Source: Acinetobacter lwoffii
GTDB taxonomy: Bacteria; Pseudomonadota; Gammaproteobacteria; Pseudomonadales; Moraxellaceae
Direction of reading: 5' to 3'
NCBI RefSeq assembly: GCF_022967985.1
Contig: NZ_JALJVC010000010.1
Location: 1 to 64,000 of the forward strand
DNA length: 64,000 nucleotides
The position numbers and the translations under genes are program-made. Below, piece after piece: positions 47,229 through 57,160 of the stretch. How positions within the stretch are numbered: the first letter of the stretch is position 1; every line of letters starts with the position of its first letter. Below the pieces are notes generated by a model, which worked only from the letters and a program-made list of their open reading frames with translations, was not told the DNA's origin and did no database searches.

Positions 47229-47609
47229 TTATTTGGCCTGACAGCGGAATGTAAGCACCGTCTGATAATCATCATTCTGGTTTAAACCAGTATTGGTACC
47301 TGCGATATTGCCAAGGACAGTGGCGGCTGCCTGAATCATCTGACCTGTTTGTTCATCGACTACGCCTTTTAAAGCGCCGTTATAAGCTGTCTTTTCATCC
47401 ACAATAATGGGGGTTGATCGAGAGCCACAGGCTTTATTGGCCGCAGTAATCGCATTGTTTTTCGAGGTCAGTTGATTTTTACCTAATCCGGTCACCTCAT
47501 ACTGGTTATTTTCCTTTTGCACTGCCAATGCAGTCGGATTTGAGGCACAGGCAGTAAGCAGTAATGCGGAAATAGCTAATCCGCTGAAAGCGATTGTTTT
47601 TTTCATCAT
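47229..47609 (-). CDS. Small predicted lipoprotein
   Basis: The 126-residue protein begins with a signal peptide ending in the lipobox LLTAC (cysteine at about residue 21), so it should be lipid-modified and exported. The mature part has a strand-rich domain with a possible disulfide (C62 in NKACGSRST and C123 in FRCQAK). No catalytic motif is visible. The region VDEQTGQMIQAAATVLGNIAGTNTGLNQNDDYQTVLTF is polar and probably flexible. It belongs to no family I recognise. Confidence 0.75.
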   Translation of the reverse strand: MMKKTIAFSGLAISALLLTACASNPTALAVQKENNQYEVTGLGKNQLTSKNNAITAANKACGSRSTPIIVDEKTAYNGALKGVVDEQTGQMIQAAATVLGNIAGTNTGLNQNDDYQTVLTFRCQAK

Positions 47610-47868
47610 GAAATCTCAAGTAAATACGATGCTGAATATTTCAACACAGCAAGCAGCGCAGATTTTGTAGCTGTTGTATAGGTTTGGCAATTTTTGGTGT
47701 AGCTCTATGTGAGTTAGGTGAAAAATAGAGCAGTACGGGATTGAAAAACCAAACAAGTTTATTTTCGAGTGGTGATGAGCGTGCTGAATCCCTATGAAGT
47801 TTCTAGCGTATTTTTCTTTGAATATGCTAATCTTGAGTATGGTTTTTTAAGTGTAGATATACAAGGCA

Positions 47869-48450
47869 ATGACGGAATCTGCGATTGACATCGTTCATCA
47901 AAATATTCACCAACGGCAATCGATTGGTCATCTGCTGGCACCGGCACCGAATGCAGAACAACTGGAAAAAGCCTTTCAGGCAGCATTAACTGCACCCGAT
48001 CATCATCGGCTCAAGCCGACCACATTTGTGGTGGTTCCAGATCATCAGCGTGAAGCTTTTGGAGAGTTGCTGTCACAGGCGCTCGTCGATTTGGGTGAAA
48101 CTGAAACAGCGCAGATTGAGCGGGTCAAGAATCATCCATTTCGTGCACCTTTATTGGTGCTTGCCTTAACGCGTTTGCAGGATCATCCTAAAGTTCCGCA
48201 TTTTGAGCAAATCCTGAGTTCAGGCGCAGCTATTCAAAATTTTCTGTTGTCACTTCAGGTTCAGGGTTTCTCGACCATGTGGCGTAGTGGTGCTGTAGTC
48301 GAGTCTGGTCTGTTTAAGCAGGCATTGGGAATTTCAAAAGACGATCTGGTCTCGGGTATTATTTATATTGGCACTGCAGCAAAAGCAATTCCAGCACGTG
48401 CAGAGATTCGAACCAGTGATTTTGTAAGTTATTGGAACCAGAACAGCTAG
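47869..48450 (+). CDS. Nitroreductase-family protein (YdjA-like)
   Basis: The 193-residue flavin-dependent reductase fold has the N-terminal Arg-Ser-x-x motif region IHQRQSIGHLLAPAP, APDHHRLKPTTFVVV, and GAAIQNFLLSLQVQGFSTMWRSGA, which holds the FMN phosphate contacts in YdjA-like proteins. Lack of the long helical insertion makes it one of the small nitroreductases. Substrate is not predictable. ATG 47869 follows TATACAAGGC; it is followed by gpsA on the same strand 33 bases downstream. Confidence 0.85.
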   Translation: MTESAIDIVHQNIHQRQSIGHLLAPAPNAEQLEKAFQAALTAPDHHRLKPTTFVVVPDHQREAFGELLSQALVDLGETETAQIERVKNHPFRAPLLVLALTRLQDHPKVPHFEQILSSGAAIQNFLLSLQVQGFSTMWRSGAVVESGLFKQALGISKDDLVSGIIYIGTAAKAIPARAEIRTSDFVSYWNQNS

Positions 48451-48483
48451 TTGGCACGGTATAACAGGATATTAAAAAATAAG

Positions 48484-49557
48484 ATGTCAGAATTAAATTT
48501 CTCAAAACTGGTAGAACCGGTTGCAGTTGATCATAAGACAGCTTTAAGAGTCACGGTATTGGGTGGGGGCAGCTTCGGTACTGCAATGGCCAATACTGCA
48601 GTGCGTAATGGTTGCAATACCATGATCTGGATTCGTGATGAAGCAGTTGCGGCAGATATTAATGTCACGCATATCAATAAACGCTATTTGCCAGACTTTA
48701 AGTTAGAAGAAAATCTGCTGGCGGTGTCAGAACTAGAACAGGCTGTGCGTGATCGAGATATTATTTTAGTCGCTATTCCGAGCCATTCTTTCCGGGATGT
48801 CTTGCAGCAAATCAAACCTTTTATTACCTCGCAAGCCGTGATCTCGCTGACCAAGGGTATTGAAGCCAAAACCTTTAGTTTCATGAGCGATATTATTCGT
48901 GAAGTGTTGCCTGAAGTGCCTTATGGCGTGTTATCAGGACCGAATTTAGCCAAAGAAATTGTGGCAGGACAGCCAGCAGGAACCGTGATTGCCAGCCAAT
49001 CCGAGCTGGTGCGTTATGCGGTACAACAAGCCTTACATAGTGCCTTGTTCCGCGTATTCGCCAGTGATGATGTGCATGGCGTAGAGCTCGGGGGCGCATT
49101 AAAAAATATTTATGCTGTCGCGATGGGCATGGCCGCTGCGTATAACGTGGGTGAAAATACCAAGAGTATGATCCTGACCCGTGCTTTGGCCGAAATGAGC
49201 CGTTTTGCAGTAAAACTCGGTGCCAATCCGCTGACCTTTCTTGGGCTTTCAGGTGTGGGTGATTTATTTGCAACCTGTAGCAGCCCGCTCAGCCGTAATT
49301 ATCAGGTGGGTTATGCGCTTGGTAAAGGTAAGACTTTGGAGCAGGCAACAACTGAACTGGGTCAAACGGCAGAAGGGATTAATACCATTTTGCAGGTCAA
49401 GGCACGTTCGGAAGAACTCGATGTGTATATGCCGATTACTTCGGCCTTGTATGATGTGATTTTTGAAGGTGCGCCGCCACTCAATATTGCCTTGTCATTG
49501 ATGAAAAATGGTCATCGCAGTGATGTTGAATTTGTCTTGCCACATCATCAAGTCTGA
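48484..49557 (+). CDS. gpsA: Glycerol-3-phosphate dehydrogenase [NAD(P)+]
   Basis: GpsA reduces dihydroxyacetone phosphate to sn-glycerol 3-phosphate for phospholipid synthesis. The 357-residue protein (ATG 48484, MSELNFSKLVEP; an ATG 33 bases upstream is in frame but overlaps the stop of the preceding gene) has the Rossmann VTVLGGGSFGTAMANTA, SLTKGIEAKTFSFMSD, the catalytic lysine region GGALKNIYAVAMGMA, and LSGVGDLFATCSSPLSRN. It is in the usual single-gene setting, with sixA 76 bases downstream. Confidence 0.96.
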   Translation: MSELNFSKLVEPVAVDHKTALRVTVLGGGSFGTAMANTAVRNGCNTMIWIRDEAVAADINVTHINKRYLPDFKLEENLLAVSELEQAVRDRDIILVAIPSHSFRDVLQQIKPFITSQAVISLTKGIEAKTFSFMSDIIREVLPEVPYGVLSGPNLAKEIVAGQPAGTVIASQSELVRYAVQQALHSALFRVFASDDVHGVELGGALKNIYAVAMGMAAAYNVGENTKSMILTRALAEMSRFAVKLGANPLTFLGLSGVGDLFATCSSPLSRNYQVGYALGKGKTLEQATTELGQTAEGINTILQVKARSEELDVYMPITSALYDVIFEGAPPLNIALSLMKNGHRSDVEFVLPHHQV

Positions 49558-49633
49558 TCTATAACACAGGGACTGTCTGCGAATTGTCATATCAGCTAGT
49601 TAACATGCAGGCAAAAGAATATAAGGAAATCAA

Positions 49634-50089
49634 ATGCAACTGACTTTAGTTCGACATGGCGAGGCCGCACCACCGGTCAATGGTAATGACACCAAGCGAC
49701 CTTTAACGGAGCGTGGTCATCAACAGGCTGAGCAGACTTCACAGTTCTTAAAGGATCTGATTAAGCCTGAAGTCTTTGTGGTCAGTCCGTTATTGCGTGC
49801 GCAGGAAACTCTGGCACATTTGCAGCAGTATTTTAAAGATGTGCCGGTGGTGATCTGTAATACCATCAAACCGGATGATGATGCCAAAGTCGCAGTGGAA
49901 TGGTTGTCGCAACTGCCTTATGAGTCGATTGCAGTGGTATGCCATATGAATGTGGTGGCACATATGTCTTCCATTCTGCTGGCTGAATCTTTTCAACCTT
50001 ATGCATTGGCAGAAGCACGTATTTATGATCAGGCGGTGATTGCCCCTGGCTTATCCACACAGATAAAAAGCTTTAGTCCTACACTATAA
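49634..50089 (+). CDS. sixA: Phosphohistidine phosphatase SixA
   Basis: The 151-residue phosphoglycerate-mutase-fold protein has the RHG motif at the N-terminus (LVRHGEAAP, phospho-acceptor H8) and a second conserved His in VAVVCHMNVVAHM. It lacks the long insertions of mutases, as in SixA, which removes phosphate from phosphohistidine of ArcB-type or PTS proteins. AAGGAAATCAA precedes the ATG. Confidence 0.9.
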   Translation: MQLTLVRHGEAAPPVNGNDTKRPLTERGHQQAEQTSQFLKDLIKPEVFVVSPLLRAQETLAHLQQYFKDVPVVICNTIKPDDDAKVAVEWLSQLPYESIAVVCHMNVVAHMSSILLAESFQPYALAEARIYDQAVIAPGLSTQIKSFSPTL

Positions 50090-50119
50090 AAAATTAATTA
50101 AAACGGCAGAACACAATCA

Positions 50120-51259
50120 ATGTTGTATTTATGGATGCCTGAAGCCAATGGGGTTTGGCAATGGTCAACTGGGGAATTCTGGAACACTGCGGACACATTA
50201 GAACAGCTGATTCAGGATATACAGGCTCATCATGGCGAAGAGGCGGTAGTATTTTTCCCGAGCCGTCATGTGCAAATTTTGCAGCAGACCCTGCCCAAGA
50301 GCCAATATAAGAAAATGGGCAATGATGGCATCAAATATTTGCTCGAAGAATACGTGGTGCTGCCGGTAGATGCCATGAAAGTGCTGCATCATTTTCAGCA
50401 GCCGGATCAGATCAGCATTATGGGGATTGCGAATTCTACGCTTGAAACCTTGCAACACGTTTTAAACCTGATTCCAGTCAAGCTGGCAGCTTTGTTGCCG
50501 GACTTTTTAGTGCTGCCGATTCCTGAGGTCAATCAGCGTGTGACTGCGCAAATCGGTGGACGTTTGCTGGTGCGCGAGTCGGAATATATCGGCCAGTCGC
50601 TAGATGATCTAAGCCTTTATCTGGATTATCAGCCCAAGGATCTCAGCTATAAGGTGAGCAACCTGAATCAGGAGCAGTTGCGTAGTCTTGAAGCACGCAT
50701 CACTCAGGAGCAACTGGAGTCTTTCCAATATGGTATTCCTGTACTGAAAAAACCGAAACAGCATCCATTTAATGTATTGCCTAAAGCAAAATCCGATGGC
50801 GCTATTTCCGGCTACTGGAAAGCCTGCGCGGCAGTTTTTCTGGGTATTTGGGTATTGCAGTTTAGTTATGATGCTGTGCGCTGGTATCAATATAAGAAAG
50901 TGGCAAATCAGACCGCCGCGCAAGCCATTGACCAGTTTAAATATTGGTTTGGACAAAATTATCCGGTCACTGAGCAGAATATCAAAAGTCAGTTTGAAGG
51001 GCAGTTGCGTCAAAGCCAGATCGCAGATACGCATGCATTACAGCTGATTAGTCAGGTGGGGCCTGTCTTGATGCAAAATCAGATTGTGGCACAGCGCGTC
51101 AATTATGACCCGTCAGGATTGAGTCTACAATTACAGTCCAATTCATCTGAAAGTCTAAATACTTTGACCAAGCAGCTGGGGCAACAGGGCTTTAAAGTAG
51201 AATTGGGGAATATACAGGCGAATGGAACAGGCGCCGTAGGACTGGTGAAAATACAATAA
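50120..51259 (+). CDS. gspL: Type II secretion system protein GspL
   Basis: The 379-residue GspL anchors the GspE ATPase to the inner-membrane platform. Residues 1-230 form the cytoplasmic actin-like domain (MLYLWMPEANGVWQWSTG.., LLEEYVVLPVDAMKVLHHF). A single membrane helix lies at about 235-255 (YWKACAAVFLGIWVLQFSYDA) and a ferredoxin-like periplasmic domain at about 300-379. The last base overlaps the gspM ATG, so the pair is translationally coupled. The remaining gsp genes are not in the window, which fits the scattered T2SS genes of Acinetobacter. Confidence 0.92.
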   Translation: MLYLWMPEANGVWQWSTGEFWNTADTLEQLIQDIQAHHGEEAVVFFPSRHVQILQQTLPKSQYKKMGNDGIKYLLEEYVVLPVDAMKVLHHFQQPDQISIMGIANSTLETLQHVLNLIPVKLAALLPDFLVLPIPEVNQRVTAQIGGRLLVRESEYIGQSLDDLSLYLDYQPKDLSYKVSNLNQEQLRSLEARITQEQLESFQYGIPVLKKPKQHPFNVLPKAKSDGAISGYWKACAAVFLGIWVLQFSYDAVRWYQYKKVANQTAAQAIDQFKYWFGQNYPVTEQNIKSQFEGQLRQSQIADTHALQLISQVGPVLMQNQIVAQRVNYDPSGLSLQLQSNSSESLNTLTKQLGQQGFKVELGNIQANGTGAVGLVKIQ

Positions 51260-51738
51260 TGAAAGCCATTGAAACCTTACAGAACCGCATGGATCTGCAA
51301 ATTGAAAAATTGACCGATTATCTGGGTCGTTTGTCAGCACGTGAACGCATTCTGGTGATTTTTACCACTGTTTTTGTAATTGTGGCGGCAGTCGGTTCTG
51401 CACTCTGGTATATGCATCAGGCGGCAGACACCCAGCAAAAACGCTTAAATCAGCTGAAAGATACCATTGTCTGGATGCAAAGTAATGCAGTAACCATGAA
51501 ACCGGCTGGGGACACGCAACTGGATGCTGCAGAAAAAGTACAGCGGGTCGCACAGCAGCAAGGATTGTCGGTGGCTTCCCAGCAAATGGAAGGAAAAATT
51601 CAATTGGCAGTCATGCATGAAAATTATGCAGTGCTGGCAAATTTCCTGACTCAACTGGCGCAAATGGGGCTAAGTATCGAGAAAATGGAACTAAATAATG
51701 AGGCAGGACAGATTAAATTAACGGCGACCATACAATAA
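51259..51738 (+). CDS. gspM: Type II secretion system protein GspM
   Basis: The 159-residue single-pass protein has an amphipathic N-terminus with LSARERILVIFTTVFVIVAAVGSALWYMH (membrane helix about 29-52) and a ferredoxin-like periplasmic domain. The YRxxxAxx-type GspM signature is weak, but the order directly after gspL and the topology support it. It shares one base with gspL. GspM pairs with GspL in the inner-membrane platform of type II secretion. Confidence 0.9.
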   Translation: MKAIETLQNRMDLQIEKLTDYLGRLSARERILVIFTTVFVIVAAVGSALWYMHQAADTQQKRLNQLKDTIVWMQSNAVTMKPAGDTQLDAAEKVQRVAQQQGLSVASQQMEGKIQLAVMHENYAVLANFLTQLAQMGLSIEKMELNNEAGQIKLTATIQ

Positions 51739-51788
51739 ACGGTAAAAATAAAGATTTGCAAAGCATGGTTTTTTTGTCAGCCTATGCC

Positions 51789-51806
51789 TATAATATGCCG
51801 ACTTAA
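51789..51806 (+). promoter_or_regulatory. pyrD -10 region with an element shared with pyrB
   Basis: A perfect -10 TATAAT (51789-51794) is followed by ATGCCGACTTAA. The 18 bases match the pyrB promoter-proximal region (20368-20385) except at two adjacent positions (CC here, TT there). Confidence 0.55.
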
Positions 51807-51828
51807 AAAGCAGTAGACTTTTCTGGAT

Positions 51829-52830
51829 ATGTTGTATTCTCTAGCCCGCCCTTTGTTGTTTTCTTTAGCACCAGAGCGTGCACATGAGCTGACATTATCA
51901 CTATTGAAATCATCCCATAAAATGGGCTTGATGCGTCAAAACGTTGCTGCGAAACCTGTGACCTGTATGGGAATCGAATTTCCCAATCCGGTAGGTCTTG
52001 CGGCAGGTTTGGACAAAAATGGTGCCTATATTGACGCCCTTGCCGGTCAAGGTTTTGGTTTTATTGAAATTGGTACCATTACCCCGCGACCGCAAGCCGG
52101 CAATCCTCATCCGCGTTTATTCCGTTTGCCACAGGCCAAAGCCATTATTAACCGTATGGGCTTTAATAATGATGGCGTGGATCAGCTGGTTGAAAATGTC
52201 AAAGCGGCCAAATTTAAAGGCATTCTCGGTATTAATATCGGTAAAAACGCTGATACTCCGGTAGAAAAAGCAGTAGATGATTACCTCATCTGTTTAGAAA
52301 AAGTCTATAATTATGCTTCTTATATTACCGTCAACATTTCTTCTCCCAATACCAAAAACCTGCGCAGCCTGCAAAGTGGTGATGCACTCACCGAACTGCT
52401 GGAAACACTGAAGAAGCGTCAGCTTGAATTGGCTCAGGAATACCAGCATTATGTACCTTTGGTACTGAAAGTGGCGCCTGATCTGGATAACAGCGATATT
52501 GCCTTTATTGCCAAGCAATTATTGCAATTCAAGATTGATGGCCTGATCGTGACCAATACCACACTGTCACGTGAAGGTGTAGAGGGTCTGGAGCATGCAG
52601 AGGAAGCAGGCGGTTTGTCTGGCACGCCAGTATTTGAGAAAAGTACCGCATGTCTGGCTGCATTTGCTGCGGTATTAAAAGGACAAATTCCATTGATTGG
52701 TGTGGGTGGTATTCTTTCAGGTGCAGATGCTGCTGCCAAGAAACAGGCAGGCGCCAGCCTTGTACAAGTTTATAGTGGCCTCATCTATACTGGACCTAAA
52801 CTTGTAAAAGATTGTGTAGACGCACTTTAA
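51829..52830 (+). CDS. pyrD: Dihydroorotate dehydrogenase (quinone), class 2
   Basis: PyrD oxidises dihydroorotate to orotate using membrane quinone. The 333-residue protein has an N-terminal helical membrane-binding region ([23 protein letters not shown]) and a TIM barrel with [15 protein letters not shown], the [15 protein letters not shown] loop, NINIGKN-type FMN contacts ([11 protein letters not shown]), catalytic serine in [14 protein letters not shown], and late [14 protein letters not shown]. It is class 2, so linked to the respiratory chain. cvpA follows 5 bases downstream. Confidence 0.96.
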   Translation: MLYSLARPLLFSLAPERAHELTLSLLKSSHKMGLMRQNVAAKPVTCMGIEFPNPVGLAAGLDKNGAYIDALAGQGFGFIEIGTITPRPQAGNPHPRLFRLPQAKAIINRMGFNNDGVDQLVENVKAAKFKGILGINIGKNADTPVEKAVDDYLICLEKVYNYASYITVNISSPNTKNLRSLQSGDALTELLETLKKRQLELAQEYQHYVPLVLKVAPDLDNSDIAFIAKQLLQFKIDGLIVTNTTLSREGVEGLEHAEEAGGLSGTPVFEKSTACLAAFAAVLKGQIPLIGVGGILSGADAAAKKQAGASLVQVYSGLIYTGPKLVKDCVDAL

Positions 52831-52835
52831 ATCCT

Positions 52836-53417
52836 ATGAATGCCATTGATATCTTTCTACTGATTATCTTGCTCATTGGAGGGCTCAACGGTTTGCGTCA
52901 AGGATTTATTAAAGCCTTTGCGAACTTAGTGGGATGGATCTTTGCCCTGATTGTTGCGGCAAAATATTCAACGCTACTTGCGCCGTCTATGGTTGCTCTG
53001 AGTACAGATCCAGTCGTACAAAAGATTGCGGCCTTCGCTTTTATCGTCCTGCTGATTGTAGTTCTGACCTGGATCGTTACTGCACTGTTGAACCGTATTT
53101 TAAAGAGTCTTAAACTGGGCCCTCTCAACCGTCTGGCGGGTGGTGTCTTTGGTAGCCTGAAAGGTTTGCTGATTGTTCTGATTACCATGCAGGGAATTGG
53201 CCCGTGGGTAGAAAGCTCACCTCACTGGAAACAGTCCAAGTTTATTCAAGCCTTATTGCCTTATGCACCTTGGGCGACTCAAATGTCGAAAGAAGCCGCG
53301 AATGGCGCACTACAACATATCAAGCCTGAAGGGACATCGAAACCTTCAGCTTCATCATCTGAAACATCGTCCAAGTCTGGAGCTGCAGATGAGTCTACAA
53401 ATAATCCTTTTTATTAA
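52836..53417 (+). CDS. cvpA: CvpA-family membrane protein
   Basis: The 193-residue protein (ATG 52836; an in-frame codon upstream at 52812 lies inside pyrD) has four membrane helices with the CvpA N-terminus AIDIFLLIILLIGGLNGLRQGFIKAFANLVGWI, and a Ser/Thr-rich soluble tail (about 160-193). CvpA was named for colicin V export but its broader role is unclear; it affects envelope resistance to bile and other agents in some bacteria. It precedes purF by 24 bases, an arrangement conserved in many gammaproteobacteria. Confidence 0.93.
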   Translation: MNAIDIFLLIILLIGGLNGLRQGFIKAFANLVGWIFALIVAAKYSTLLAPSMVALSTDPVVQKIAAFAFIVLLIVVLTWIVTALLNRILKSLKLGPLNRLAGGVFGSLKGLLIVLITMQGIGPWVESSPHWKQSKFIQALLPYAPWATQMSKEAANGALQHIKPEGTSKPSASSSETSSKSGAADESTNNPFY

Positions 53418-53441
53418 TCCTAGCTTGTCTGCGAGGTTGCT

Positions 53442-54977
53442 ATGTGTGGAGTAGTTGGTATAGCTGGTAAATCACCCGTTAACCAAATGTTGTTTGATGC
53501 ATTAACGATGTTACAACATCGTGGACAAGATGCAGCTGGGATCGTGACATGTGATGAAGGACGTTTATTCCTGCGCAAAGACAACGGCATGGTGCGTGAT
53601 GTATTCCATACCCGTCATATGCGTGCTTTGAAAGGAAATTACGGTATTGGTCATGTGCGTTATCCAACAGCCGGTTCATCGAGCAGTGCTGAAGCACAGC
53701 CGTTTTATGTGAACTCACCGTACGGGATTACCTTGGCACATAATGGTAACCTGACCAATGCCGAAGAAATTCATGATGACTTGTTCAAAACTGACTTGCG
53801 TCATATGAACACTGATTCTGATTCAGAAGTGCTATTAAACGTATTTGCGCATGAATTGCAAAAACATGGCAAACTGGTGCCAACGTCAGAAGATATTTTC
53901 CATGCGGTGACACGTGTGCATGAGCGTTGTAAAGGCGCTTATGGCGTGGTGGCGATGATTACCGGTCAAGGTCTGGTGGGCTTCCGTGATCCAAATGGTA
54001 TTCGTCCACTGATCTACGGTTCACGTGAAACTGAACAGGGTATGGAATATATCATTGCCTCTGAGTCTGTTGCGATTACTGCGCTGGGCTTTAAAGTTGA
54101 GCGTGATATTCTACCGGGTGAAGCAGTATTTATTGATTTGGAAGGTAATTTCTTTACCAAGCAATGTGCGGCGAATGCTGAATATCGTCCTTGTATTTTT
54201 GAATATGTTTATTTTGCCCGTCCAGATGCCATCATTGATGGAATCTCAGTGTATAAAGCACGTTTGAAAATGGGTGAGAAGCTGGCGCAAAAGATTCTGC
54301 GCGAGTGGGGTGAAGAGCATGATATTGATGTGGTAATTCCGATTCCGGATACTTCACGTACTTCTGCACTGGAACTTGCCAATATGCTGGGCGTGAAATT
54401 CCGTGAAGGTTTCATGAAAAACCGTTATATCGGTCGTACTTTCATTATGCCGGGGCAACAGCTGCGTAAAAAATCGGTACGTCAGAAACTGAACCCGGTT
54501 GAGCTTGAGTTTAAAGGTAAAAACGTACTGTTGGTGGATGACTCGATTGTCCGTGGTACAACCTGTAATGAAATTATCCAGATGGCTCGTGATTCTGGCG
54601 CGAAAAAAGTATTCTTCGCTTCTGCAGCACCGATGGTGAAATATCCAAACGTTTACGGTATTGATATGCCAGCAAAATCAGAATTGATTGCATCGGAACG
54701 TAGCGTAGAAGAAATCCGTGAAATTATTGGTGCTGATCGTCTGATTTTCCAAGATCTGGAAGATTTGAAAGATGCGGTAAGAACCACCAAGGTGCCGGAC
54801 GTCAAAGACTTTGATTGTTCAGTGTTTGATGGTATCTATGTTTCGGGTGGCATTGATGCGCAATATCTGGATGATCTTCAGCAAAAACGTAGTGACAGCG
54901 CCATGAAAGAAAGCAATTATATTGATGTCAATATTGATGCAGCCTCAGTGGATTTGACCGGTGTGCGTGAAGTCTAA
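53442..54977 (+). CDS. purF: Amidophosphoribosyltransferase (glutamine PRPP amidotransferase)
   Basis: PurF makes phosphoribosylamine from PRPP and glutamine, the first step of purine synthesis. The 511-residue protein starts MCGVVGIAG with the nucleophile Cys2 of an Ntn hydrolase, with [19 protein letters not shown] and [10 protein letters not shown] in the glutaminase domain. The PRTase domain contains [17 protein letters not shown], the PRPP-binding loop. Its C-terminal extension is short and polar. Cotranscription with cvpA (24-base gap) is likely. Confidence 0.97.
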   Translation: MCGVVGIAGKSPVNQMLFDALTMLQHRGQDAAGIVTCDEGRLFLRKDNGMVRDVFHTRHMRALKGNYGIGHVRYPTAGSSSSAEAQPFYVNSPYGITLAHNGNLTNAEEIHDDLFKTDLRHMNTDSDSEVLLNVFAHELQKHGKLVPTSEDIFHAVTRVHERCKGAYGVVAMITGQGLVGFRDPNGIRPLIYGSRETEQGMEYIIASESVAITALGFKVERDILPGEAVFIDLEGNFFTKQCAANAEYRPCIFEYVYFARPDAIIDGISVYKARLKMGEKLAQKILREWGEEHDIDVVIPIPDTSRTSALELANMLGVKFREGFMKNRYIGRTFIMPGQQLRKKSVRQKLNPVELEFKGKNVLLVDDSIVRGTTCNEIIQMARDSGAKKVFFASAAPMVKYPNVYGIDMPAKSELIASERSVEEIREIIGADRLIFQDLEDLKDAVRTTKVPDVKDFDCSVFDGIYVSGGIDAQYLDDLQQKRSDSAMKESNYIDVNIDAASVDLTGVREV

Positions 54978-54995
54978 GTAGTTAAAATCATCATG

Positions 54996-55020
54996 AAAAA
55001 GCGGGAATTTCCCGCTTTTT
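54996..55020 (+). terminator. Intrinsic terminator after purF
   Basis: AAAAAGCGGGAA pairs with TTCCCGCTTTTT over a 1-3 base centre, followed by T6. Confidence 0.88.
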
Positions 55021-55066
55021 TGTTTTATGATGAGCCCATTGAAAATCATCATTTTAGGGTTCTGCA

Positions 55067-56956
55067 TTGCGAAACGTAGGATACGATTTTATAAAAAACA
55101 AAAATATAGTACTGCCTGTAAGTTTTTGCCTGATTGCAATTCTGTTGACTATTTTTATTATTAATACCGTTGTTGGTCTCTTTGTTTTTTATACTGATCC
55201 TAGCCAGTCGATCTTCTGGCATACGTTGAGTCCCTATCTGATTGCTTTGCTGTTATGTGCCATGATGATCTCGGTCATCTATGAATTTTATATTTTTCGG
55301 AATGGTGGTTATTCGCTGGCGAAGCAGTTGGGTGCACGTCGGTTGAGTCCGATGGACAGTATTCCAGAAGAAAGTGCTGTACTGCACATTAACCAGCAGC
55401 TGGCAGAGATTTTTCTGATTGATGTTCCGGCGGTATATGTGTTGCCCGATGAAGTCGGTGTTAATGCGCTGACGGCAGGGTTTAGTCCGCGGGATACCGC
55501 AATTATCCTGACTTGGGGTGCGATACAAACACTGGATAAAGTCGAGCTGTATGGCTTGCTCAGCCATGAATTCAATAAAATCCTGTCTGGTGAAGCTGCG
55601 GAAAATACCCGTTTGAAAATTCTGTATAGCAGTTTAACTACGTTTAGTCAGTGTGGCAGTAAGATTGCCAAGTCCGGTTTTTATCGAGCGGGTAGTCCTC
55701 GTGAAAACAAGTTCGAAACTTTCTATGTTTCAGTGGGCGCGGTGATCTGGCTGATTGGTAGTTTGGGTGTTTTGATTTCCCGTTTTATTAAATATATTTC
55801 ACTGGGTGGTCGAACCTATAAAAATGATCGGAAGACCCGTCGCCTGATTCAAAATGATGCCAATATCCAGACTTTACTCAGAATCCATGTGCATCATTCT
55901 GGCTCCCAGATTTATAGTGAATATGCTGAATCCATTTCACATATGTGCTTTGCCAATTCCTTGAGCCCACAAAACTGGCTGAATATTCATCCCAATATCA
56001 ATCAGCGGATTTATGAATTAAATCCTGCCTTGATTCAGGACTTACAGCTTGAGAATCTGAAAAAACTCAAAAATCAGCCTTTGTTTAGTTTGTTCCGTTC
56101 TTTAGAAGAAGTGGTGCCTGAAACTGCAATGAGCTGGAGCTCGCCACAGCCTTTGCCATTATTGCGGCTGTCTCCGATCAGTTTTGCGATTAAAGATGCG
56201 ATCAAACCACTGAATCCGGAACTTCGGCTCAAGATGCCACGTCCGGAACTGATTGAGCGTGCATTACAAACCGCAACTGGTTCTCGTGAAGTGATGGTCG
56301 CCATTTTAATGATCCGTCAATATCGTGAATTTATTCCGACTGAGGCTGAAGTTAGCCGTGCCATTGTAGATTCATTGCTCAATCTGGACGGGCGGGTGCA
56401 TATCTCGATTTTCCAGCAAGCTTGTAACAATATTGGTGGCATGCCGACAACTGTTGCACGCCAGTTTTTGATGAAGCTGGCACGGATTATTCAGGAAGAT
56501 GGCGAAATTGGCCTGTTGGATGCATTATTACTGGAATGTGTGAAATACGAACTGAATTTGCTTCCTGCACATACGCCTACAGCACTCGATGAGGTCAAGC
56601 CACAGATTGTGCGTTTGATCGACGCCTTGCTGCATGTACAGCAGATTAATAGCGGCAACCAGCTTGAGGTGCGGGAGCGGATTTTAAACCGGATTCTGAC
56701 CGCTCAGGAACTGGACTTATATAATGAAATTTCTGATGAGCCGATTGATCTAGCAGAAATCCTGAATGATATTGCGGGGCTGTTATTGCGTGATCGCCTC
56801 AGTATTTTAGGTATTGCAGAGGCCTGTTTGTGGAGTGATCGTATCGTGACACAGGATGAGTTGGACGTGATGGAGCTGTTGTATTGGCGCTTGGGTTTTG
56901 AGGCAGAACAGGTCGTTCAGCAAATGTTAAAGAAGAACAGTTTAACCATTCTGTAG
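55067..56956 (+). CDS. M48-like membrane protein with a degenerate zinc motif
   Basis: The 629-residue protein has two N-terminal membrane helices (about 17-41 and 56-75), an M48-type region with VYVLPDEVGVNALTAGFSP, and a position where HEXXH should lie that reads H167-E-F-N-K171, so one zinc ligand is missing. A third helix (about 225-245) follows. The C-terminal 350 residues are helical and may contain TerB-like segments (IQEDGEIGLLDALLLE and an end of the form VTQDELDVMELLYWRLGF). A protease activity is unlikely; a scaffold or regulatory role is a guess. TTG 55067 is the start, with TTTTAGGG upstream. ATG frames nearby are in another phase. Confidence 0.75.
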   Translation: MRNVGYDFIKNKNIVLPVSFCLIAILLTIFIINTVVGLFVFYTDPSQSIFWHTLSPYLIALLLCAMMISVIYEFYIFRNGGYSLAKQLGARRLSPMDSIPEESAVLHINQQLAEIFLIDVPAVYVLPDEVGVNALTAGFSPRDTAIILTWGAIQTLDKVELYGLLSHEFNKILSGEAAENTRLKILYSSLTTFSQCGSKIAKSGFYRAGSPRENKFETFYVSVGAVIWLIGSLGVLISRFIKYISLGGRTYKNDRKTRRLIQNDANIQTLLRIHVHHSGSQIYSEYAESISHMCFANSLSPQNWLNIHPNINQRIYELNPALIQDLQLENLKKLKNQPLFSLFRSLEEVVPETAMSWSSPQPLPLLRLSPISFAIKDAIKPLNPELRLKMPRPELIERALQTATGSREVMVAILMIRQYREFIPTEAEVSRAIVDSLLNLDGRVHISIFQQACNNIGGMPTTVARQFLMKLARIIQEDGEIGLLDALLLECVKYELNLLPAHTPTALDEVKPQIVRLIDALLHVQQINSGNQLEVRERILNRILTAQELDLYNEISDEPIDLAEILNDIAGLLLRDRLSILGIAEACLWSDRIVTQDELDVMELLYWRLGFEAEQVVQQMLKKNSLTIL

Positions 56957-56990
56957 AAAATAAATGAGAACGCGCAGCTTTAGCCGGAAT

Positions 56991-57002
56991 CTGTTATAAC
57001 AG
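56991..57002. repeat. Short perfect palindrome between the M48-like gene and the HolD-like gene
   Basis: CTGTTATAACAG is a perfect 12-base palindrome, 35 bases after the M48-like stop. It may be an operator or a weak hairpin. Confidence 0.35.
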
Positions 57003-57160
57003 CAGGAATGGTTTAATTGTGTATTAAAAGCACGGTTTTTAGCAGACAGCTAAACTTTGTACTAGAATCCATCAGGATAAAAAAGAAAAGCTGAAAAAGT
57101 TCGGCAAAGCACAGGCAATCCGGCTAAAATGTTCAGCCTGAAATTGGTGATGATGAAAAG

